64,000 nt of DNA from Plasmodium coatneyi (lineage: Eukaryota > Apicomplexa > Aconoidasida > Haemosporida > Plasmodiidae). The notes under the pieces were generated by a model. The model searched no databases. It worked only from the letters and a program-made list of their open reading frames with translations, and was not told the origin of the DNA. This document shows, in pieces, positions 26,312 to 36,800 of this stretch (the stretch's first letter is position 1; each line of letters begins with the position of its first letter). The position numbers were made by a program, and so were the translations under genes. The stretch is from NCBI RefSeq assembly GCF_001680005.1, contig NC_033567.1, forward strand, positions 1,798,001-1,862,000, given 5' to 3'.

Positions 26312-29300
26312 ATGAAAATCAAAAACCTCCTGCTCAAAAAAAGAAATAATCTCTCAACGTCCTTCTGCCTGGAGTCAGAAACGAATGTGCTAAAGGACCA
26401 CATTCCCATTCATACATTGAAAGAAAATAACAAAACTAAAGTGTTCTACAGTTATAACCTCGTGGATGGTTATAAATACAAAATAATTGTTAAAAGGAAA
26501 AAACAGAACTTAAAAAATGCCAAACTTATTATTTCTTCGCTGGACCATCCATATATCATTAAGTTGATTCACTGTTGTGAATATGCCTCCTCCTTCATCA
26601 GCGTCTTTGAGTTTTTCTCAGGTACATCCCTCACAGATGTGTGGCGTAACGATTGAAGATGAACGCCTTTCTTTTTTTTCTATCTTTTTACTATTTAAAC
26701 GATGAGTGAAACCTTCTTCGATTCTTTTTTCCTCCCCTTTTGACCCCATTTATATGCACCGTGAAGACACAAATATATACTCCTCCGTAATTTTCTCTGC
26801 AAAATATGATGAAAGGAGGATAAAGAGCATAGTATATCAGGTTATTCTAAGCATTTTACATAATCCATTAAATTGATTAGGAAACGAAAATACGATTTTA
26901 AAAAGAGCAGTCATGCTCAAAATATTTCCTATACCTCACCTCACTGTGTTAGTACTATACCACAGTGCCTACACCTAGTATGTATACACCTTCCACTTCT
27001 CCTCTCATCCGTTTTGCCACCCTCGTGCAGATCATACGAACGGTCCACTACCTGCACTCAAACAACTTAGCACACAAGTAATTAGATCATCATGCTGTTA
27101 AAAGGAGAAGAGATGAAACGGATATGTGCTCCTGTGGGTATACGCACTTATGCACTATACACCCCTACGCAGTTGTCCTCATACAGGGTCCCTTTCACCC
27201 CCAACGAGCAGGCAACTACTTCCCCAAAGTTTCCTCATCAAATCCGTCAATAACGAAATGATGATTAAATTGAAAGACGTCCATAAAATTAAGACCTATT
27301 CTTCGAGATGTTAAAACATTTTTAAAAGTTCAAAAAAAAATGTGATCCAATTGTAGTGCTCACTGCTGCTTTACAGCATTTTATTTATTATTTTTTTTTT
27401 TCTCAACATGTAGCCAATTCAAGAATTAGGGGTCAAAACATCTACAGCATTGGACTGATAAGTAATAACAGAAAGGCAGAACCAAATGTGCAGGAGTGAA
27501 TTGCCTTAAAAAAGCGTTAAAACAAATCTTCAAAATAATAATATATAGTTAATCTGTTCTAATAACGAGAATTGTTTTTTTTTTTTGGTGCATCACCATT
27601 TCGCGCAAACAAACAACTACCAGTAGAGCTCAACAGTGCACAACGGAACGCACTTCCCCCCAATAGTGGTGCACCCTTTTAAGGAGCTACAACTAATTTG
27701 TCCTATTTCCCCCCACACACCCTTTTTACGTGTAGCGTACTTCCTGGTGTGCGGTCAATTCCCAATATTCTACTTTGAGAATAAAGAAAAAAAAATTATT
27801 TTCCCCAAAGAACTGTTAGTTTTTTCCTCCTCCAAAAGAACACTCTTCCATAGGGGAAGACACATCAAATATTAACACCATTCATTAGGTTGACAATGCA
27901 GACATCTGTTTCCATCCTCGTAACGTTTTCTAATTTTTCTTTTTTTAGGTACGAAAATATCTCACCCAAGGGGAGAAGTTTTGTGAAGAAAATACTGCTC
28001 AGCGATATCAGGTTATTTTGGAAAATCCCCCCGAGGATATTCCTACGTCGGGGGAAAAAAAAAAAAATTAACCAATTTAGCTAGTTAAGCCAAATGACAA
28101 ATTACAACATGCGCCTCTCCCAACAGCTCCATGATAACCGCGCGGGACGCGCTAGATCACGTAACTAAAAGAAAGAAACGAATTTCCGCAATTTTTTGCG
28201 TCTAACCCCAAAACGCAAGCAAAAGGACAGTACCGATGGAACCATTATTTTTCACTTCACCCGCCCAAGGAATGGTTTAAGGAGAACGTCAAGCAGAACA
28301 TTTACATCAATTTCGACATGCTCAGAAGGTAGGGCTTGCTTCCCCTCTAATCACTTCATATTTATATGTATATGCGTACACACATGGATACATATTTATA
28401 TATGTACATTTCCTCTTTCACCACCCCGGTGATGTACCTACTCGCGAAAACATCCATTAGCATTTACGACTTTTGGAAAAAGAACGCCTTCAAAAGATAC
28501 ATCCTGAACAACATATCCAAGTTTGTAGTGAAGGAAGATATATACAGTAGGCGAACAAGTGCATGTGGTTATTCGCGTCTACACAGATTGCCCCACGTTC
28601 TTATGTTTTGGTCACACCGAAGCTATACACCATTTCACCAACACGCCGACGTTCAAATCGTCACATTTCCTATGCAGGATATAACTCCCTATTTTTCTAC
28701 TTTGATATAATGGAGGAGGGGTCAATAAAATATGTGCAGTATTTCGCAATAATGAAGAAATTGGGCCTCATAGACGCCAACGTAATACACGCTTTCGTGA
28801 TTTTCTCGACAGAATTATATTCAATCGTGGAACTTTTATTAACGACATTTGCAATTTTCTTTTTCTTATCAGATACAAGCCTCGTTCAACGGACTGGACA
28901 TTTCCAGAAGTGGACAAGTGCAATTCAGCAGTAATAAATGTGTATTTTTTTTTTTTTTTTTTAAATGTAAAAAATTCGTCATTTAGCGGTTTCGCTAGAT
29001 CACCTCAAACGTACATGCTCCCCCCCCTCAGACATAATTGCTTGCCTTTTAAATGGATTTATAAAGATTGACAAACGAATAGTGTTAAAATTTTTTAAAA
29101 AAGTGGACTACGACAATGAAGGTTAAAGGCGCTACTGCTTTACACAGCATATATTCAGGCCAGTGCTTACAGGGCAGTCCACTTTACGCATCCGCATAAA
29201 CGTTCGCATTGGTACTTACGTCCGTATGTCCAAATGCTTTCCCCGCTTCCCACTATCAGGAATTATCACCAAAAAAAAGCTGTACAAATTTTATAGCATG

Positions 29301-29626
29301 AAGAGTAGGAACGAAGTCAGCTCCAACGACAAGCGAAAATTTAGTAAGATTTTATCATTCACCCATTTTTGTGCATTTCCATCTTCATTGCTGCGTGAAG
29401 TATTGTGCAATATTGATTTCATTTTGAAAAATGGTCATTTGGAAGAAGCCCCCTTTTTTAACTATTGCTGCGCTTAATTGCCCTTCACAGCGAGTTGCTT
29501 TTATCAAAATCGTGTGCACGTAGAGTTACGTCCATGTTAGTATGACACATGCAACCACACCAACCATTCTATGCACATTTTCGCTTAGCTTTTGAAGAAT
29601 TCTTTAACTATATAAGCAAGGAGTAA
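26312..29626 (+). CDS. CDPK-like protein with predicted pseudokinase domain and degenerate EF-hands (15 exons)
   Basis: Exons read off by splice sites and homology: 26312-26621, 26767-26840, 27031-27077, 27212-27309, 27414-27461, 27736-27818, 27902-28011 (or from 27949), 28127-28160, 28270-28328, 28461-28546, 28678-28781, 28873-28930, 29032-29121, 29260-29343, 29589-29626. Phases agree at every junction except that the alternative 27949 start does not fit exon 6. The product is about 440 residues, shorter than typical CDPKs. Kinase landmarks in order are: IIVK lysine kept; SLDHPYIIKL; YLHSNNLAHK then QLLPQSFLIK where HRDLKPENLLIK is expected; DVH in place of DFG; YSIGLI; YFLVCGQFPIF; SMITARDALDH. 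A junction helix follows, then four EF-hand-like units, mostly lacking ligands (best: DISRSGQVQF, DYDNEGIITK). There is no Gly-loop, and the catalytic Asp and Asn, the APE motif and the alpha-C Glu are missing. No MG start for myristoylation. The open frame over 15 exons argues for a functional gene rather than a relic. Confidence 0.82.
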
Positions 29627-31089
29627 CGGAACAAACCGCATTTTTTTTTTTTTTTTGTTATTTATAAAGGCGAACCTTCCCCCGCTGTCGAATGGTGAGG
29701 GAAACCATTACAGCATACCGCACGTCAGGCACACTTTATGGGCGTACTTAAATATTTTCACTTAATTTCTCCCCACACCGCCCCTATATCAGGTTTAGCT
29801 AAATGGTTAAAATGGGGGAAGACTTCACATATTCTTTAATTACGAGTGGTTTATTTTTTATTCTTCATTTTAACCACTTTGCCTTTTCAATTCAAAAGGA
29901 ATTAACTTTTATTTTATTTTTCCCCTTACACATTTCATTGTTTACGTATTCATTTTTTCTTTTTTTTACCCCCCTTGGAGGAAATTTTTAAGCCCCGGAG
30001 TTTTTCTTATTTGCCCACTTTCGACATGTGCTCTTCATGCTTCCCTTTTCCTTTTTAATCCTTTATGACACATTTTAAAGTAAGACTATTATTTTTTCAT
30101 GTAGTACACCTTTCAGGAGACCTAAGCGTCACTTTCTCTTTTTTTGCAAGCACAAAGCAAACGCCTGCTTCGCATATGCACAGAAATGTACATTTATTGA
30201 AAAACACACAATTTGCGATATCATTCTTTCTCTTAAAACATATCAACGTTTTTGTAAAGTGCTATTCCCATTTTTGAAGTTAAAAGGAGCAAAATGCCAC
30301 AATGCCATATGAATTATATCAGAAAGTATAGCTTAAAAAAAGGATACTTTCAAATAAACCTTTTTTATATTTCCTTCTTTTGTAAAAATGCACTGGTGTT
30401 CTGTGCACAAAATATTCAAAAGTTGGAAAAAAAAAAAAATTATATCCAAAAAATAGTTGGAAACTTCCTAAATATTCAAAAAAAGTGCGGGTGGAAAAAA
30501 AAAAAAAAAACCAACGAAGCGCAGCGCAGCGTGTAAGAAAATCAAACTTCCGTACAACCAACATAACGAAGTAGCCGTAATGAACTCGCAAAAAAGAATA
30601 TACAAATGGCACAAATTTCTCTGTAATTATTTAAAACACGTAAGACAAAAAAAGCTTAAAAGTTTTGCTTACGCACCATATGTATGCAAAGATTAAGCGG
30701 TACAGGATATGTTTTATATGTATATAAAAGTACAGGCCAAAAATTTCGGCATTTTTTCCCGCTTTCCCCAAGCGTAATATTAAGAGGAGTTTAATACCGA
30801 CTTAACGCTCTAGATTATTTTGCCGTGTGCTTCGATAATTTACCACAATTTGCTGTTTCATTTTTTTTTTTTCTTTTTGGTTCATTTTATATATTTTTCC
30901 CTCACAAACTGCGTCACTTACCTTTTTAAGAACAGAAAAAGAACACACATATAGCAAATGCAATTCTGAAGCCACATATTTGTATTTATATGTACGTACG
31001 CAAGTTTTTATGTATGCATGTATGCTTACGCTATTTTTATATTTTAATATAAGCCCCTCGACGAATTACCACTTTGTAAAAATTCCAAA
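29627..31089. other. AT-rich intergenic region
   Basis: About 1.5 kb between the CDPK-like gene and the thioredoxin-like gene, both on the plus strand. Contains poly(dT) at 29641-29657 and 30860-30873 and poly(dA) at 30494-30510. No coding exon with splice support was found. Confidence 0.55.
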
Positions 31090-32086
31090 ATGGCAAAAAT
31101 TATCAGAAGTTTTGTATTCTTACTCATTTTAACAATTTTCAAAATATGCTACTGTCAAGATGTAATCGAATTGAATGACTCGAACTTTGAAAATTTAACG
31201 CAGATATCAACGGGGAACACCACAGGTTATATATATACCTCTTGCGAATCTTCGCATGAGATTTGCTCATGCCCCTTCTTTTGAGGCCCCAAACGGGGCT
31301 ACACGGGGAAAACAAGCAGAAGGAAGCCCAATTTTGCGTGTCCTTTCGCTGCATGCGCTTTTGTTCCTATTATATTCCTCCTGGGCTACCTGATCCTGTT
31401 CTGCCGCACCATATGTGCAACCCATTCTGGGGGGGCTCCTATTTTATGCGAATCGAACAATGTGGCATTGCACATTAATATACCCGCTCTTTCTTTTTTT
31501 CCATTTTATATGTGCGCTTTTTCCCATTTTTATGCCCCTCCAATGAGAATAACCTTATATCAGCATCCTCCCTTTTCCTTTCCCTATAACAGGATCATGG
31601 TTCATTAAGTTTTACGCCCCCTGGTGTTCGCACTGTAAGGCCATGACGAAGACCTGGACCCACCTGGCCTCAGAGTTGAAGGGAACTGTGAATGTTGCTA
31701 AAATTGACGTCACCACAAATTCAAAGACAAGAAAGAGATTTAAAATTGAAGGTTTTCCAACAATCATATATTTTAAAAATGGAAAAATGTACGATTATAA
31801 AAATCATGATAGGTCATTAGAAGCCTTTAAAATGTTCGTGCACGAAACGTATAAAAATGTAAAGTCCTCAGACCCACCTAAACCTCTCAGTTATTTCGAT
31901 GTTCTTAAAGACATGGCAAATGAAACCTTTTCAAATATTGATAGAATCTACAAGTATGCCTTCCCCTCACTCGTGGCTATTATCGTTGTGTCATTCTTAA
32001 TGGGATACATTGCAGCTTTTATTTTATTCAAATTTTGTTGCTGCACGAGTGGTTCACGAGATATTCATTCCAAAAAGAAAAATTAA
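31090..32086 (+). CDS. Membrane-anchored thioredoxin/PDI-like protein (TMX type, 2 exons)
   Basis: Exon 1 is 31090-31225, exon 2 is 31593-32086; the split glycine codon (phase 1) joins them. The product is 209 residues. Residues 1-22 form a signal peptide. One thioredoxin fold follows with FYAPWCSHCK; the redox pair is Cys57-Ser-His-Cys60. The cis-proline loop reads GFPTIIYFKNGK. A single membrane span lies around residues 167-193, then a cytosolic tail that ends KKKN, which fits a di-lysine (KKxx) ER-retrieval signal. This is a type I ER membrane oxidoreductase layout like the TMX family, and it likely acts in disulfide formation or reduction in the secretory pathway. CSHC instead of CGHC is a modest deviation. 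The start is well supported by the signal peptide, with AAAATGG context. Confidence 0.9.
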
Positions 32087-33828
32087 GTCGGACAAGTGAA
32101 TAAACCTGATTTGCATATCCATATAACCTATCATAAAAATGAAGGAATGCTAAACAAAGCTGCATGCGAAAAAAAAAAAAAAGGTGTTATCATTTTTAAT
32201 GCACGCATATGTACCCACATGTACGTATGCTGAGAAAATTGAAAAAGTCTTCCCCTTGTCGCCCCGAAATTGTTTAGGGGCAGTCAGCGTGTAAACATAT
32301 TCTGTAAAACGAAGAACAGACCAACAGTTGTTTTGCGTTATTGCGTGTGTTTAAAGTGTGCACATATGTACAAACGTGCGCGCGTAAATGTGTATATATG
32401 TATATGTGTATATTTTTTTTTTTTTCACATCCCACACTTTGTTATGCTCATTGATTAGGCACTTCACTCGTGTATTATCTGCTCCCCTGCAGTTGCATCT
32501 ATCACTTCCAACATCTCAAACACGTCTATCTTGTCCAGCCCATTAACCTCCCCTCCTTCCTTATATGCCATACCTACAAATGGAGCTTACAAATGTTTAT
32601 CAAAATAGTAAAATTAAAAATACTTCACCCTCTCTTTAATGTATAGCAGCAAAATTTTAAACCCCCCCCCCTCACTCCTAATCATTATAAATTATGCATT
32701 ATACGTTGTGCATTGTTTATCACCCCATCTGTTTCCTCTTTTTTCTTTTCCCACTAATCGTGTAAAAATATTTAACATTAAAGAAAGAATATGTTTACAT
32801 ACACATTGGTTATTATGTGTTCGTATGGATATCATAAAACAAACTTTAATGTTTCCTTTTTTTTCCCCTTCCTTAAAAATTACCAATCCTTCATGCCAGT
32901 AAAAAGGCCTACTCCGTTTACAATTGCGGTTAAGTTGCACCGTGAAAGAGCCAAATGAGGGGATCGAAGTGGCACTAAAAATATTTTAGTCGACTTTTGC
33001 GTTCTTCACAAAAAAAGGCGAGTTCAAATATATGTACTGTGTGCACATATAAATAAATGTGTACATATGTGCAGACACACGCGTGCATGCTTTATGCTCC
33101 CGCACGAGGGCACCTTCCAAAGCAAGCTTCCACTTTGAGGCTTGTTCGAAAAAGGGCTAAACGCTTTGCACGCAGGGGGATTCAAATATTTCGAAAAGGT
33201 TTAGAAAGAGAAGACGGGGCCTGCATATCGTGGTGCCGTTCCAGCAGCTCACATACAAGTCCTCCTCCCTATACGCATGTGCGTGTGTTGCTGACCAACG
33301 TGGCAGGTGGTCAACTCGCTATGTGCACGCTTCCATTAATAACGAGAAAAAAAATACGTAAACATATTCATAAAACAACAGGTTCCATGGGTCAGGTGCG
33401 CCCCTTTAATGTTTGCTTTGCAGCGAGGGAAGAACAGGTGCCTCCACGCACATGCGTATTGTTAAGTACACACATGCGTCTGGTTACGGCTTCGAAAACA
33501 CTGTTCTGTTATCCCTAAATTTGGTAATTAAAAAAAAGGGTAAAATGAGATAGTCAAACGGGGGCTATACTAATGGCGATAATAATAACTACGGATATAT
33601 TTGTGTGTGTGTTCGCTTCGATCTTCAAGTGGATTCATATGATGTGAAGGATTGGGGGTACATCCTCCTCTTTATGCTTTGTTCTGGTGAGTCAATCTGC
33701 ACAGCGGTACGTAAATCACAACAAAACGTGTAGGAGGGAGTGCGAAGCTCTTATACCCACCTAACTGAGCAGTACATACGATGTGCCCTCTCCACCACAG
33801 TGAACCTAAGCTGTGCATCCTCACATCG
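32087..33828. other. Intergenic region containing an orphan exon
   Basis: About 1.7 kb between the thioredoxin-like gene (+) and the large minus-strand gene. It holds one convincing minus-strand terminal exon (32464-32573, listed separately). A GC-richer stretch at 33057-33520 has scattered open frames on both strands but no splice-consistent model. A C10 run lies at 32662-32671. Confidence 0.5.
32464..32573 (-). CDS. Probable 3'-terminal exon of an unresolved multi-exon gene
   Basis: On the minus strand a TTTGTAG acceptor precedes a 110-base exon beginning in phase 1. It encodes 35 residues from MAYKEGGEVNGLDKIDVFEM onward and ends IIHE before a TGA. The base composition and charged, non-repetitive sequence stand out sharply from the AT-rich flanks, which argues for real coding sequence. 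A second acceptor (GTAAG) 17 bases upstream would keep the same frame. I could not assign the upstream exons: a possible exon around 32892-32970 did not match in phase. It may belong to a separate small gene, or be an extra 3' exon of the large gene that starts at 38328. I do not recognise the protein. Confidence 0.4.
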
Positions 33829-36800
33829 TCATATGTACTTCCGCATATTGCCAGAATAGCCATCGTTCGAACTGTAGTTCTTATACCTGTTTCTGTACTC
33901 CTTGTCACTGTACATGGGATTCACATCGTTCACATCCCTGTTGCTGTATGGGTTCCCCGGTTTGCCAACCGTAGATTTGTCCAGGTCACTGGCGAAGTGA
34001 CCTCCATCGTTAGGTCCTCGATACATATCACCAGGCCCGTTCGGAATATGTGTAGCGCTATTGCTATTTAAATCCATATGCACATTTCGGTAATTATATA
34101 TATCGTTTTTTAGGACATACGGGTCGTAATTACCACCACTAATGGCGTTAGAGTGGTACCTACTTGCATTATGCGTGTAGTAAAAATCGCTTATGTTCGC
34201 GTGGTCGTCATTTATTAACTTGGAGCTATCCCCTGGATCATGCAATCTGTTATACCTGAACCTTTCAGGCGAGGAATAAAAATTCGGGTTCTTCATATCG
34301 CCTAAAATGGGCTCATCATTATCGAAGTTGAACATATGACCACCTGTATGTGGTTGCATATGTTTCACATCCGCAGGATGATTGTACGTATGCCTTGTGT
34401 TTACATAACTGCTGTCATTTATATCGTCATCTTTTTTATTAAAAATATTTATTTTCTTCAAGTAGGACCATTTCTTGTCGGAAGACTCGTTCTGCTTTTT
34501 GCTGCTCTCATTTAGGTAGTCACCGTAGTTGGGGAAGTTTCCATAATCTGGGTCCTTCACCGCGCTGTTCATATAATAATCTGTGTACATGTCTTTATCG
34601 TTATACTTGGGGCCCCCCTTAAAGGGGTAGGGCATATTCCCATTCATGTGGTCAATCGGGGAGGTGTAAAAACTTCTGCCTACATTTTTCAAAGGGGTCT
34701 TATTCAAATAGTCCTCATTATTGCCCATGTAAGGGTTGAATCCTTTGATGGGATTACCTGGGTAATCCCTATACTCATGCATTCTGCCTTTATTATACAG
34801 AAAATTGTTATTCACCCCAGGTGCTGCATTTGGATGGATTACATTCTCCCCCAGGAATTTACCCCTCGATCCAAGAGGGTACGGGTTGCCGAAGCCGTTC
34901 AATCCAGGCACGTAAGGCAAATCACCCCTGTTATCATTAATGTTGTAAAGAAAAATATTCTTTGGATGCTCCAACACCTTGAGTAGCTTCTCATCGTCCT
35001 TGCGGAAGTATTCCTTCATCTTCGTCACCCGGTTAAGAGAACTGTACGAAGCATATATAAACGTGTTCTTGATAGTGGCCCATTTAATGAATAGAAAATA
35101 TTCGCTCTCATTAAACTTGGTGTTTATTACGTACACATGAAGGGGGAAAAACATTTTCTTGTGATTTTTAATTATGTAAAGTAGGTTGTACTTTATGTAC
35201 TTCTTCATCTTCTTCGTATTCACATAAATATAATCGTTGTAGATTTTCCACTCCTCCTTTAGGGACGATTCCCTTTTTAAATAATTCGCGTAGAACATGT
35301 GCAACGGGTTACGGTTCACGCTGTACGGATTATTCTTTAACATTTCCAGCGCCTCATCGTCTAGGTACACATTCTTCCTTATCTTGTAAATGTACACATA
35401 ATCCGTTTCAGTGTCCAACGCTATCAAATGTTTATTGTCCGACTTTTCGATGGTAAAAAATCGAATGTTCAGAAAATTCCTGTGACTATAATCATCTGCT
35501 GCGCTGTAATACCTGGGCAATAAAATGTTAATAATATTTTCATCCCTCAAATTGTACAGGTGCTTTTTCACATCCTTAATATAATTTATTAACAGTTTCT
35601 TCATGGAGAATTCCCCCTTGGAGTTGTCCCTCCCGACCAGGTTTCCTTCCTCTCCACTTTCACCAGAATATAAGTGGTTACCCCCATCTTTAATGGTAGA
35701 AATGTAGTTGTTAAAATCTTTTATGTTAATGTGCAACATGCTCTCAAGGTTTACATCTTCTTCATCCAAATTATTTCCATTCTCTATCAGTCTTTCCAGT
35801 ATTTTTATTTGCTTCATGTTATTTTCCACATCGGACATATTATCCTTCAGTAGGTTCACTCCGCCGATTAAGGTATCTTCACTTACGCCTGCGTGGATAC
35901 CTCCTTCTCCATAACCTGCTACACCCTTCCACATATCTGCATTCAAATCGATGATAACAAAATTGCAATCATACTTGTAAAAGTAGTCACTCATATGTTT
36001 ATTCCTTTTTTTCTTCTTCTTCTTGAACAAATGATGGGTGCCATTTTTACTCCGCCTCCTTTTCTCTATCTCCCCCGTGTACAAATAAATGCAGTTGCTA
36101 TACAAATGGTACTCACAAATGGAGTTCAAATAAATGGGCTGCTCCACGCAAAACGTTTTCACCAGGGAAAAACTGTTCAGCCCATCATTCTTCAGACTCT
36201 TCTCATACAAGTACACATTCCCATTATCCGTAAAAACGCAGTAACAATTATTATTTATCCATAGGAAATTCACAAAGTGGGACTTAAAACAAATATTCCT
36301 AACCTCACAAATGGAGAAGTAAAAAAAATTGCAAATGTACAACGTTTGACTTGTTAACAGTAGACAAAAAAAACCATTCGGCGCAAAGGCAACTTTTATC
36401 ACCGCGCCGTTTAGAAAAATCCTCTTGCTCAGTTCGTAAGAAAATTTCCTATTCTTCTTCGAGTAATAATCTATCAACAAATCGCAGTGACTTATATTAC
36501 TGTAGACGATTTTCCCATAAATGTATTCCACCTTTCCAGTATTGTATCCCAAAACAAAGTTATTTATCAAATTACAGTTATTCGAATTGTTATCAAAGCA
36601 TACACACGTTACATATTCGCAGTTGTTCCTCTTATCCTTCATCAAGTGGGACGGGGAATTATACACATACTCCTTCAAATCTGACAACATGTAGTGTTCC
36701 TTTTTTCTGTGCATCTCTACACTATCGGAGAGGGTCGCTCCGTCGTCTTTATTGCTCAAAGGGGAGTAATCCGGATGAAACGTTTCCCCACCCTGTTGAG

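Noticed and set aside
32892..32970. Possible upstream exon for the orphan exon on the minus strand
   Set aside because: Two frames look protein-like, but neither joins in phase with the exon at 32573, so I left it out.
33057..33518. 153-codon plus-strand frame
   Set aside because: It starts amid AT-rich flanks, has scattered composition and no domain or splice context; it lies in the 3' region of the minus-strand gene.
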